Assembly (NCBI RefSeq): GCF_036373705.1
Contig: NC_089867.1
Span: 18,093,666-18,157,665 of the forward strand
DNA: 64,000 nt
Origin: Amia ocellicauda
Lineage: Eukaryota > Chordata > Actinopteri > Amiiformes > Amiidae
Direction: 5' to 3'
Both the position numbers and the translations under genes were made by a program. Below, piece by piece: positions 11,475 to 24,408 of the stretch (the first letter of the stretch is position 1; every line of letters starts with the position of its first letter). Under the pieces are notes generated by a model, which did not search any database, had not been told where the DNA came from, and saw nothing but the letters and a program-made list of their open reading frames with translations.

Positions 11475-12189
11475 AAGGTTGTAACGAGGAGCTCCTGGCC
11501 GGACCAGCGGGGTCCTATGCATGCATGGAAATGGCGCCCCAGTACTTTTGATTATACAGTATTTTTCGGTTGTTATTGTCTGTCGCAGTGTTACACTACA
11601 AAATAATTGTGTAATCATGCGATTCCACATGTGTCGCAAGGGGGCTTTCCTTCTCATTGCAACATTTACAGCAGCCCGGTGCTGCTCTGGGAATTGATTG
11701 TCTATGTTAATTGAAATTATTCAAATTGTCATAGGACACAACTTTTCTTTTTTTAAATCACAGCTTCCAATCTCTGCCAGCTGTCAGCAGTATCCATTAT
11801 GCAAGGGAACTAATCATAGTAAATTCCTATATCACGTACATAGAAACTAAATACCGAAAAGACAAAAAGTGTTGTATATTATACATCCCAACCTGAAACC
11901 CGCTCCACCGATACCCGAGGGCAAATACACTGTAACTGTCCATAAGGGTAATGAAACTTTTTTGATACATAAAACAGCTTAAATAATCATGCTGGAGACT
12001 GGCATTGGATTTATAGAGTACTGGCATGTAGGCATTGGAATTGATTTGCATAGTTTTCTATATTTTCATTACAGCTACTTCATTTGTATGCATTGTAGAA
12101 AACAGCACATGTAACAAGACTTGTCTCTAATTACAACACGAGAGAGAGTCAGGGCGGGTACGTTTATATCAAGATCTGAAATACGCGAT

Positions 12190-12559
12190 CAGTCACAGTT
12201 TGAATGGATGGATGTGCTGCTCGACTGTATCCCCGGCTGTGCGCGTTGCTCAGCGCGGCGCTGTGGAGCCCTGCAGCCCCCGGACCCGAGCAGGAGCCGC
12301 CGCCGCCGCCGCCGCAGCGCCCGGCCCCCTCGGACAGCGTTTCTCAGGGGCAGCCGCAGACAACACAGCTAACTGTGGACCGAAACCAACAACGGAAACC
12401 TTATGAGTTGCAACCCGCGACCAAGCCGAAAACAAGCGGACTTTTAAAAGCAGTCCTTCGTCACCTGTCTGCAGCTGCACACTCGCCTGCTCTGCAGTCA
12501 GAGGCCACCGGAAAAGCCAGGCATCTGAGGGCTGGCTGGCAGCTCTATTCATGTGGCAG
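12190..12559 (+). promoter_or_regulatory. CpG-rich candidate untranslated first exon of pik3cd
   Basis: A ~370-bp GC/CpG-rich block with a (CCG)n run around 12297-12316 ends in the strong donor GGCAG/GTGAGC at 12559/12560. It lies 16 kb upstream of the first coding exon of pik3cd on the same strand. PIK3CD in mammals has several distant untranslated first exons, so this is the natural reading. A lncRNA exon is the alternative. A 119-codon open frame crosses it, but the product is compositionally biased and unlike any family I know. Confidence 0.45.
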
Positions 12560-13093
12560 GTGAGCTAGGCTATTAACTAACTATACAACTGATTTAAATC
12601 TTCAGGTATCTCACATTATTGCAGTTGTTGTTGTTGTTTGTGCTGTGATGAAGACTCCCATTGCATAGCTGTGGGTCCTGTTCCATGTTTTCCGAGCTGC
12701 AGGAGTTGCCCACTCTCTGCTGGTGATCTGGGCAGTTACCTAGCATAAGGAAAGTCGTCTTCCATGCACAAAACAAGTGTGCCCTTCAGTAAAAACAAGT
12801 CGAAAAGTGATTTAAACCCCCTTTATTATAATGAAACATGCTGTTGAGTTTATTGTAGCATGGTCCAGTATATTTGAATATGTTCACACTTTATTTTTGA
12901 TCAATTTAATATCTTTAAATTTGAGAACAGATTATTATTATTAGTTTTATTGTGTGTTTGTTTCATATCAATGATTTTGCTTCAGAACTGCTCGTAACTC
13001 CAGAAGAGATAATGAGGAAAAATGTTGGAGAGAGATGTTTCACCTAAAACAGTAAGCCTTAAAAAACACAAATACCCTTGCACACAAACCTAC

Positions 13094-13161
<68 letters not shown>
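13094..13161. repeat. (CTAT)n microsatellite
   Basis: About 17 tandem CTAT units, nearly pure. Confidence 0.95.
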
Positions 13162-16100
13162 ATTGTTCTTCTATTATTCACCGCAAAGAGATGTGGCAGC
13201 ACACTCTGCAGTGTTCTCATCCCCCGAGTTATTTCTGTATCACACAGTTTAGTATTTCATGTCAAGGTGATGAGAGATGAACCGAGCTACATGGTGACAA
13301 TTGCGGTCATGAAAGGGAGTTTTTCTGTAAACAAATTAAATTAAAGTGTTTGAAGTGTAAACAGACTGTAGTCGACCACAACATGTTTTTGAGGCTGTAC
13401 ACAGGCTCTGTCACAGATCACAGACCTGGTCCTCTAGCCATTGGAAAAGAAAAGAGAGGAACAGTGTGCAGCCCAGGCATGCATACAACGGATGCTTCAC
13501 ACGTCTGCCTTTACTTTAAATAACAGTTGGCCTTCAGCTTTTAACTTTTTATTAAGATGTATGATTTCAAGCACACATTATTAGTAGTCAGTGATTTTGC
13601 CTTTTACTTTGGTAAGGCTTATATAACTGCCTAATGCAGACACAATTTTAATATCTGCATTTTCTTCTTTAATGTGTTTGCAGCCCTCTATTTCTCTGCA
13701 GTCTGATTTGTCATACCAAATGGCCGCCTGTTCATTTCAGCAGCAGCAGCAAACCATACCCTTGTCCAAATGGAGATGTCCTTCGCTTCAGCCATTTTAT
13801 TTGTTGGGCCAACTGAGTTGAATCTCTGCCTGGAAAAAATAAGTAATTGTTTTAATCTCCAATTAAACAAATCATCACAATCATATACAATGAGGGGAGA
13901 ACATTATATTTTGTAAGAGCCATGCATTGTTTTAGAAATGTTATAAAATAAATTTCATAGGCATTCAAATCGGTGTAAATCCATACAAGATTATGGAAAA
14001 CAATATACAATTCTAAGAAATACACAGAAAAGCAAAATACAATTTAAAATACAGTTATAAAGCAAATGACATGAGCATGAAGAAGGACAAAATTAAAACT
14101 ACAGTATTTAGTGCTTGTGATCAGACCTTTACCTATAGATAATTCATGTCTTTCTGTGACACCTGCTAAGACACAGCAGAAATGTAAAGATTCCTGTCTG
14201 CCCAATATTCACAGCATAACAATGACAACATTTTTCTCGTTTTGTTTTTAAGCATGGTTGTCCCTTTAAAGCTGGGTATGAAGCTTTCCGTCAAGTATAG
14301 AGTAGAAGATGTACTGCATAGTTTGTGTATGCACAAAGGAACGGAAATAACTTAAAACACCAGTGGAGTCATTCCAAATTCTTAGCAACAAAAAATGATC
14401 ATAAATCATTCCAGTGGAATCATACTGGTTTTATGCTTTGCATTGTTTCACAGTAAGCACTCTGTAGAAACCTAATACTATGTCATAAAATGATTGATAC
14501 GGAAGGAATAATAGTATTGCATTATGTGCACGTGCTAATGATTAAATCTTGCCAGGAAGGGTTTTCATTATAATTCACTTTTTAACTTGAGCTCAGCACA
14601 GAGTAGCTTAATATCTGACCGAGGAGAGTGTATTAGCCTCCCCATGTGCATTGTTAGTAGACGGCTCCATTATGAAACAAGAAGGGTTTATCTCTGGTTA
14701 AGTTTACATGGATAATGAATAATGCTGTACAGATTCAGGTGGCTGTCTAAAGTATAATGTTTTCTCATAAAACGGCTTGTCATTGTATTTATAAACATCA
14801 CTGTTGGCTGTGACACTATGGTCTTCAGAAAGCTGCTTAGGAAATGGAATAGCCAGAGAACTGCCCGGAGTCTTTGAAGGTAGCCGTCAGCTTGTGCTTG
14901 GCGGGGAGTCGATCACCTCGCTGGTCCGCCAACATAGAGAAATAGCTTGGGGCAGAACAGCTGTAGAATACGAGGACCATTTGCATTTAAACATTGTTAC
15001 CAGTATATCATAATTACTTTGTAAAGCTTACCAGTTGTAGCATTGATTTAAATTAACCATACAAATTTAGAATTAAAAACAAATCACTTCAATTCTAAGA
15101 ACTGAATTATGATTAAACAAGTATTAACTCAGAAAAATACCAAAAACGATACACGATCTTGTGAGATCTAGATAATTTATTTGAAAGTTCTTAAAATGTG
15201 TCAATTTCAGTATCTCTGTTATGATTTTTATAGAAGAATTTAAAAATAATTTCCCTCAGTGGTTCAGGTTACAGTGTAATACTATTCTACAACTTCACTG
15301 AAACAGCAGGGTTGCTTCTTGTCTGAAGGACAGATAAATATGATATGCATTGAAAAATGTTACCATAGTGATAAGCGAATCAGACCTGTAATAACTCATA
15401 CAGCACAATAAACAGGTTGCATGATGGTCAGGGTCAGACGTAAAGAGGGAATGATGCTAAAGCTGATATAGAATTTGTTAAATATTAAGTTATCAATCAT
15501 CAACATCAAACTGCTACTTAAAATAAGCATATCATAATAATAATAATGAAATAATAATAATAATAAATTAACACTTTATAGAAGTGTGCAATATTCCAAG
15601 ATATGCAAGAATAATGGCAACCTTTTTGTAATGAAATCTAACATGATGCTAAATCTGAATTAACAACATATATACTTAGCTAACATTATACAAGTTTCTA
15701 AATACAAGTTCACATGAAAAAAGAGCCTTGAAGAAATCCTGTTCAGATTTCCGCTTTGTCGATATCAATTTTAGTAAGTTCTTAGTTCTTCATTGACCAG
15801 TTCCCTTTTCTTGGTGGGGATTTTTTTTAATGCTTTATGAATTAATATTGTCTCACAGGATCTAAGTGGTAGATTTTAAATCTTTCTGAGAAGAGAGAAT
15901 TAACTGGAAAGGTATAGCTCCATACGTTTGTCCAAGGCAGCTGATTTTCAACAGCATTTGCTTTCACATGGAGCTGTTTGGAACCTATATAGGAACGTAG
16001 TGGACAATACCTTGACAATTAATGTTGAAAACAGTTTTCAAAGGTGCCCACGTGTGTAATATTTTCTCAGGCGTGTTTTTAATACCGTACTATAGTAACG

Positions 16101-17592
16101 TTAAATGACAAATGCTTCAGAAATGAACTGAAGTCTGTTCTTATCAGAGTTACCACAGAGCAGTGAAAGTAGTCTCAAAACAAATGACTCACTTCTGCAT
16201 TCGTCTTCTAATCACTTCTTCAAACGGCTAATCTCTATAGATTGCGTGACTAAAAAGGTGGCAGTATAAGCCTATTTTGTGAGAAACGTTCAAAAAATTT
16301 GTGTTTGTTTCGAAACTTTTTTTATTTTTTTGCATTTGTTTTTACGGTAACTCATTGTCTATCTGTCCTTACTCTGCAGTGAGCTGTGGTATTTGGTGGG
16401 AGGGGGGCTGCCTGCAGCTTTATTTGGCTCTGTGAGGTTGTAAGTTTCTGTTCTGCAGATAGACTTCCTGTTTTCTTTTTTACCAAGCTCGCACTATTGC
16501 TCTTTCAGAACACTTAGAGCAACTAAATACCTGACCGCAGTTTGCAATGTGCAAAGACTTTGGCTGTTTATGACTGTGGTACCAGATTCGGCTATTTGGA
16601 TGTTTACTGTTTCATATATCATATGGAGGTTTACACTGAGCTTTTTGTTATTCCCCATTGCTGCCATGTTTTACCTTTTGTGGTCACAAACAGACTAACA
16701 ACAACTAAAAAGGAAAATAAATAAAAAGAAAGCAAATGAAATTGAACAAAACACATTACACACTTCTGATCAATAGCTCTATCCTCTCTGTCCCAGTTTG
16801 GCCAAAGCCATTCCTTATAATTCCCTGGGTTTCTAGTTGTATGGTTTGTTCCCATTTACTCCACTGAAATAATAGTTTGTTTAACTGATCAGAATTGACC
16901 TTGTTTCCAGAAGCTCTCTTATAAAGTTTACTCAGTGACCCTGTTGCTGCACAAAAGATCATAAAGTACAAGCTCCATGAATATTAGCCCTGAATATTAT
17001 TTCAGAAACCATTGTTTTGGGATCTTTTACAATTTTCTTGGAATTGTTTAAAATTGGGAAGAGCGGAGTGCGGAGCGACTGAATTATTTTATACCGCAGT
17101 TTTAGAAAACAAAACAAAAAAAACAAGCATACTGATTGACTTAACAGTTTCCAAGATGGTTGGTTGGTTGGTTTCAGTGTGTGAGGTATGCCTTAGGCCA
17201 GGATTGAATTGAAAAATGTGAGCCACCTGCCAAACACAGATCAATATAGCGTGTTATATTGACACATGAGCAAGAAAAAAAAGGCCACCATCAATTAGTT
17301 GTTTTTTTGGCTGTTGGAGGGTTTTGATTTTTGTTGTTCTCAGTCTTAAAATAAAACAAATGTGAATCTTACGTATAAGACAGCAGGCATCAGCTGCACT
17401 GCCAAGGGCCACACAAATAGACACACAAATTGCAAAATACCGTTTTCAATCCAAAGGCATTGGTCTGCTTTTTAATCAGTTGAGAATCTCTCTCCAGTGA
17501 TCATCTCATTTTCACATAAAACATTCTTACAATAAACAATACTTATTAAACAAAATTATTCGGTGAATAATATTGTTTCAAATTAAGTATGT

Positions 17593-17594
<2 letters not shown>

Positions 17595-17636
<42 letters not shown>

Positions 17637-17656
17637 TTGTGTGTGTCTGTGTGTGC
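17595..17656. repeat. (TA)n-(GT)n compound microsatellite
   Basis: Sixteen or so TA units lead into an interrupted GT-rich run. Confidence 0.9.
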
Positions 17657-20600
17657 ACTGTCCTTTTTGAATAACAACGTAATTGTTCCCATTAAGGGGA
17701 ACTGTTTTAAACATTTAAGGATTTACGTTTCACTCCGTTCCTACTGGAAGTAATTGGTTTTAAATGCCGTGTTGTAGGAAGCTTATTGATTTAGCCAGTG
17801 GGACTGTTTCCGTTCTTCTGCTCAGTGATGGAATACATGTTTGATATAGTTGTCACCAAATTCTGCAAGAGGAAAGGTAATACATCTATTCCTTTACAAG
17901 AAAAAGTTTTTGTCACCATTATATATTTTTTAGCACCTTTTGAACATTTTTGTCCTCTTTTTACAGTAACATACCAGTTCAGGAATGTTGAATCTTTTGT
18001 TGAAGGCATTTGTGTAGGCACCACAATGTCACGTCTGATGTTTAAAATACAATTAAACAATAATACATATAAGGTGTTTTTCCTTTTACAGAGGACATGC
18101 TTTTCTCTCCTTTGGGAAATGATTAGCTTCTCATGTAATAGTATTACAGAAACTAAGAATATTTATGTTGAATAAAGAGGTACTGCAACAACCTCGGGCG
18201 GCCCCTGTCTTGGAAACACAGCCGCAGTTGTACTCGCCTCATTGTGTTGACTTTTATAACATCATATAAAATAGGTTATGTGTAGGTGGGGGGGGTTGTG
18301 ATGTGTTTGTGTGTGGGTGTTGAGAGGTGTATGTCTGTGCATTGTGTAAACTCCCCATACCTCTTTGCAATTATTTTTAGAAGTATTTGCTTTATTTTAT
18401 TTTTAGAAATTTCACTGAAGTTTTGTTTTATATTTAGGTCTACGTTTCCTGTGGATTTGAAATCCGTGCCTTGTTTTGCACTGCATTTCTTTTTTATTTC
18501 TGTGTCTAATCAGTCAGTCCTGGTCATCCAAATTAAATCTGTGAGGTCACTGGCCAGCTGCTGTTTCTCTCTTTCATATTAATTTACTTTGGTTCCTCCT
18601 TTCTTTGAAATGGGACCAGAATGTCATCGTGAAAGTGCCAGTGGTGCTTTTGGCTTTTCCTGTCCTTCTTCAGTTATAGATTAACTGTATGGCTGCTAAC
18701 ATAATGCTACAGTTAAATGTTATAGTTAAATAATGGTTCATATCCTCATTTAAATTTAATAAAACAAATAAAAAACTGATAAATTATGAGGAACTACTTC
18801 ACTAATTCTTCATATGGTTACAAGATTGGTGGTGGAATGTGAAAAACAACTTTCATTAAAGTGCGTAATGGCATTTTGTTAATATATATATATATATATA
18901 TATATGCAGATTATTTAATACTAACATATGCCATTTATTATTCTATTTTTTATATTATAATCCCTATGTGGACAAGCAACTGGCCCATGTGTTCAATGCA
19001 TGTTGCACTGGATTATTTGAAACTGATGATAAATCAAGTGAGGTTGACATGCAGAAGGGGAAATATCTAATTAATGTCCTGTTTTCTTTATCTGTGCTCA
19101 TCAGCGTGCCCGAATCATAGAAGGATAGATGGCATTCCACCATGAGCCAAAGGCAAACAAACAGCATACATTCAAAACCTTCACTTGGCATCTGAATACA
19201 TTATACTGTGAACTTTGAGTATATGGGTGAAAAGTTGTATGGTGCCGGACACAAAAAATATCTTTCTGGTGAGATGTTCTAGCTCAGACTACTATACTGG
19301 ATTCTTTCAATTAAACATTTATAGCCGAAATGCCTAAAGAGGTAGTGTTTAATTTTACAATCCAAATGCTGGAGTAAGGCTTCCTCACAGCTTCATTGGA
19401 CTGACCTAATTATATTGATTCATGTTTCAGGAAATGTTACATTGTGAGCAATTTCAATACTTTCAGATGTCCTGAAAAGTGTTCTTCTGGAAAAAAAAAA
19501 AATCCTTGCTAAATGATTTTCTTTGTGTTATTCATTTAGATTCCTCCATCCCCCACCCAAGAACAGAAAGAACAACTAATTAAGGTTTTCCCAATTGGTC
19601 TTTCATTGCTGTGTAAATTGCATGGTTTTCCTGGATTGTGCAAATGTATCTGTAAAACAATTGCTGCAGAATTAAGAAATAATTGTAATTACATACAACT
19701 AAATTGGCATTCTTCTCTCTGGGGCAAAAGTTTTGTCTAATTATTGTTTTTTGTGTATGTATGTGCTTTTGTTTTTTTACTTTAACTTTTACTTAAACTG
19801 TATTGTATACATTAGTAATGTATTACTCTTGCTTAATGTTATATTGTTACATTGAAATATTAACATATTTTACATTTTTCCAATACTAAAAGAAAGGCTT
19901 CAAACAATGGATCTCAGAGCAGCTGGTGTTTGTTTTATTCAGATGTTGGGTAATATAACTATACATTACATTTAAACATTATGTGTATTTGTACAGAATA
20001 ACTGTCTTCAAGCATAATTCAACACACTAATATTTATTTTTCCCCCGCCACAATAATAGTTTAAAAGGATTACAAAATGTAAACTGTATGTTACAAACAA
20101 ATGCACACATTACATACGTACATATATACATCAATAAAAATAAGACATTGATAGTTGATGTGCACTTCTATTGTGGAAGCAAGCTTTTAAACCTGTTTAT
20201 CAATACAGAAACATTTGTTATTAGTTATTTCTGGCACCGGGTGTCACAGTTTACTAAATCATAACTTATTGCCACAAAAGGAAGGAAAGGGAAACTTTAA
20301 AAGCATGTGTCCTATTTCTGTTCTTTGCATAGGCATTTGTTTCAATAAATTAACTGTCAATTGATTATAAATGTTTCTTTAATCGGGAAATGTATATTAC
20401 ATAACACTTACATTTTTAACACCAATAATGAGAGCGGGAGTGATTTAATTACATATTTACAAATGTTCCACAGTTAAAATAAAAAAATGATAAACAATAA
20501 TAATACTAATAGTAATAATAATGTGGACCAATCAACTTATGTAGATTTTGTTCCAGGAGACAAATTATTCTGTTCAGTGGTATTGCTTTTCTGTGAATCA

Positions 20601-21404
20601 TTGATAGGCCTCTTGTTTAATTTAACTTCATGAACAATTCTTTGAACAGTATTTCCTTTGAATCTTGCTAAGAAGAGCCCCAGGCCAGCCTAAAGGACAG
20701 GTCTAATTTGATTATTTACAGTTCATATTTTTCTCTAAGGGTGACAGACTGTTGCTTCTTTCATTTTGCCTCATGTGCTCTTTCCGTACAGCACTGTGTA
20801 AACTTCAATAGGCATTACAAATGACTCTACTGTGTATTTATGATTGAGTGGCAAATGATTGGGAGTTTTACTGGGAGGAATCCTCAGTATAACATGAGAT
20901 CGCAACCACAGAGACAACCTCTCTGCATCTATTTATGGCTTTATCTTGGTTATTAATAACTTACATACATACAGCAGCCACCAAAATGTATCCATACCAT
21001 TGATGAGGTGTAACTTCATGTTGACTTGGCAAAAAAACGAATGCAAAACCTTTTCTAAACAAATAAACCAAAAAGCAAATAATGTGTCAATACTATAGAC
21101 ATTGATAGCAGAGCTGTGAAAAGCATTTATAGATGTTTCTAAATATGCAATGTTTGACATTTATCCAGACCTCTGCAATCAGTATGTTTGTGAATCCACT
21201 TTGGCTTTAATATGGAGGAAATAGTTCCTCTAGATTCCAGGAACAACACGTACTTACTTGCGTAATTACTGTCTGTAATCAATTGCTCTGTCAGATTAAA
21301 CAGGAGTAGGAGTCTGCTTTCTGGTGTGAGTCTTAGGTCAGTTGTCCTGGCAGGTCATTCGTTAACAACCAAGGCTATATATGGGCTAATTGGGGGTGTG
21401 ACTC

Positions 21405-21641
21405 TATAAAAGGCATGAGTGCCTCTGTACAGTACTCGCACAAAATGGCTTAGACATGGTTGGGACTGTTTAAGTAAGAATGTAAAATATAATTAATTAA
21501 GAAAGTAAGATATTTTTTCCCAAGGGAAAAGTGTATGAGTGTGTATGATTGTATTTTCTACTTTCAACGTTCTACAGTTTAAAGCTTTTTAAATATATCA
21601 AGATTGTTCATTACTGTAATGGGGATTTCTTTTTTAATAAA
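21405..21641 (+). other. TATA box plus AATAAA module of unknown origin
   Basis: A textbook TATA box (TATAAAAGG, 21405-21413) is followed about 230 bp later by AATAAA (21636-21641) and a T/A-rich tail, with no coding frame between. This spacing resembles the U3-R-U5 layout of a solo LTR, or a short transcribed unit. LTR edges (TG...CA with a target duplication) were not located, so the nature is open. Confidence 0.25.
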
Positions 21642-22170
21642 GTTTTTACATTTTAAAGATTTGGGACATGATTTACACATATTATCCTTTGTAAACAGAA
21701 TGTTCTCAACTAAAAATGTTTTCTCATGTAGTAAGAAATATGACTGCTCATGCATTGTATGAAAGAGTGATACAAGTGAAAAGAGATCTCACTCAGGTTT
21801 TATGTTGTGTAGGTTTAAGTGGGTGTAATGCAAAGGTTTTTTTTATTTGAAAAGAAGTTGTGGTTGATACTTAAAATGTTTTTCAGAGGTGGATAGTGTT
21901 CAGACCAGACGGGAGAAAGTTAGAGGAAATTGGAAAATATGAACCCTTTATGATTTATGAACACTGCCTCTGAGAGGGTGACAGGTTGTGAAGTCAGCTC
22001 TCTTATTGGAGTGCCTGTACAGTATTAATTAGTCAAGGGATCATCTCTAATCCATGCATCATGTTTAGAAAAATAGAATCCCTTATATGGTTTCTTGATC
22101 TTTTTATATATGATGGTGATATCTATCTATCTGTCTGTCTATTGATGTATGCATGTAGGTAAATCATTTT

Positions 22171-22305
<135 letters not shown>

Positions 22306-22318
22306 CTTTACTCACTCA

Positions 22319-22698
22319 TTACTCACTTATGACTGTGAAACCTGGTGACTTAAAGCAAACATTATACAGAAACTGCGGGCGACACAAAGGAGCATGGACA
22401 GAAAATGAAATTAATGGATCTGAGAACAAAACAAAATATTTGACATAATTTGATAGTGAACATTTTTAAATGGCAATGGGCCGGACATATTACAAAAAGA
22501 ACAGATCAAAGATGGACAAAAGACTCTATGGAATGGATCCCAATAGATGAAAAAATACCTAGAAGATGACCAAATAGAAATTGGGAAGATGAAATAATAA
22601 ACGTTGCAGGTGTGACATGGAAAAGAGAAGCTGTAGATCGAAGCAAGTGGAAAGATCTTGGGGAGGCCTTCATCCAGCAGGGGATCGATATGGGCTGA
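22319..22698 (+). mobile_element. Degenerate LINE fragment: C-terminal end of a reverse transcriptase ORF
   Basis: Two reading frames give LTYDCETW (22322-22345, then a stop where Trp/Thr-Leu is usual, then LKAN) and TQRSMDRK. Downstream, a frame from 22468 reads KWQWAGHITKRTDQRWTK, MEWIPIDEK, NWEDEI, AGVTWKREAVDRSKWKDLGE and AFIQQGIDMG to a stop at 22696-22698. These match in order the C-terminal signature of non-LTR reverse transcriptases (LTYGCETW, TQRAMERKML, WAGHVARRTDNRW, GRPRxRWxDDI, AGxxWxxxAxDRxxWRxLxEAFV). An in-frame TGA replaces the GRP Gly/Arg codon, and a deletion shifts the frame between the two parts. It is a dead 5'-truncated copy; the RTE-type clade is a guess. Confidence 0.75.
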
Positions 22699-22899
22699 TG
22701 GGGATGGGGATGGTGACCACATAAATAATGGGAAAATTAAATAAGAAACTTTGCCGATGTGACACGTGACCTGGAACATTGAAATACTATATAATTGTTA
22801 TAGATAGAGCAGCCTTTATTGACCCCACTGCAGGATGAAGGCCTCCTGACGATTAGATGGGATTTGTAAATGCATTAGACATGTTATCACAATTCTAAG

Positions 22900-22900
<1 letters not shown>

Positions 22901-22981
<81 letters not shown>
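22901..22981. repeat. (TG)n-(GA)n compound microsatellite
   Basis: About 10 TG units are followed by about 30 GA units, pure. Confidence 0.95.
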
Positions 22982-22983
<2 letters not shown>

Positions 22984-23569
22984 TCGATTATATGTGTGGT
23001 TCTGTTTTCTTACAACTTAACATGCAGCCATTGACACATTAGTGTGCTGATTTAAAATATATATTCATTTATAAAACCTGCATCCTCTCAGAGATCCAGC
23101 TCACTATTCTCCCTGATGTTTGGATTGGTTTTCACAAACTCATTAACATGTGCGTTGTTTTTTTCAAAAAAGCTGTCTAAAGGCCAGCTGATCCAGCTGT
23201 GAAAGTGCACAGTTAAAACAAGTCCCTATGAAATTCAGTTGCCTCTGGAAAGGAATTTTGTTGATCTACGTTGAAGTCAACCGCAGTACATTTTTTTGTT
23301 AACACATTATTTTCTGAATTCTCGTTTTACTGCTTTGGTTTTTTTTTTTGCCTGTGGTAAAATATTAATGTTATTTATACTGGAAATATCCTGAGAAATG
23401 CGTCACAGACAACAATGTTTGTTTAAATGAAGTAAGGTTGTGTAGTTATTTGCTAGGGATGTCAATGTACCCGTTTTGTATTTATAGATGCATGTGATGA
23501 AGCAGGCCTCTCGTCTTCTTGTTCACAGTTTGTGGTTTATGTTGACTTTTGAGACACTCCCTCAGCTTG

Positions 23570-24408
23570 TCACTTGTCGGGCCGGCTGTGTGCGGAGTGC
23601 AGTGCGGAGGCAGGCGGGTCGCAGTTGTGCAGCTCACATCCTCTGCCAAGACATTAAATGCGGTTGCTGCCAAGTTCGTCGTGTGATAAAAAACTGGTAT
23701 TAGAAACTCAACAGTCCCGGGCATTAAGGAAATAGTTGGAGAGGAGGAGCAGGCGGGGTGGACATCTTTCGGTTGGGAAAAGCGGATCTTGTAATTACTG
23801 CATGCACAACAGGAACGGCAGCCGGTACTTGCAATGCAATGATGGCTAAATGGGACGAGCTGTAAGAGCAACCATTTGCGAGAACAGGCAAGTACAGCTA
23901 ATGTAATGTGAATGTTTTTAACTTCTCGCCGGATTCATAACCCAGTGACGGTTGCTGGAAGTTTCAGAAGCGGTGATGACGACGATATCTGTTGTAAATG
24001 ATACAGGCGATATACCGTTTTCAGCTGGCTCAGACAGAGAAGGGCAATCGGAAGTTAACGCGTTTCTTTATAGGCTGCTGTTGTACACGACCGGGAGTTA
24101 AGAGCTCGTAATTGTTGTTGTCATCTCGGTTGTAACGATTAGCTGCTTAATTGGGATGCAAGAGTTATATGATTGACAGTCCTCCAGAGTGGCATTTTGA
24201 TTGACAGCTCCGCGCCGGCGTGTTTCGCTCCGGGTCAGATTATTCGGATGCAATGCCTAATTGAAATATAAAACCATCACCGCACCTGTTGTGTCTGTTT
24301 TGAAACTCGTCCTTGCGATGAGCTGTCAACGGTGTAATTCAAGGGGGGATGAATGTGAATAAAAATGTCAGTTGTCGGATTCTTCCTATGCTGTGCAGTG
24401 TGCTGCTG
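23570..24408 (+). promoter_or_regulatory. CpG-rich region, candidate second pik3cd promoter / 5' UTR exon
   Basis: CpG density rises over ~800 bp in otherwise AT-rich DNA 4.5 kb upstream of the first coding exon. It contains candidate donors CAG/GCAAGT (about 23888, a GC-AG type) and GCTG/GTAAGAG at 24408/24409. Several short ORFs occur, none recognisable. An alternative promoter for pik3cd is inferred from position, base composition and splice donors. Confidence 0.4.

Noticed and set aside
12204..12563. 119-codon frame through the CpG-rich block
   Set aside because: Composition follows the CCG repeat, ends just past a strong splice donor, and matches no family; read as untranslated exon.
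17798..18175. 125-codon + strand frame
   Set aside because: Hydrophobic, AT-driven, no family resemblance and no splice support.
23482..23871. 129-codon - strand frame in the second CpG-rich patch
   Set aside because: Cysteine/serine-rich chance product of a GC-rich region with no recognisable domain.
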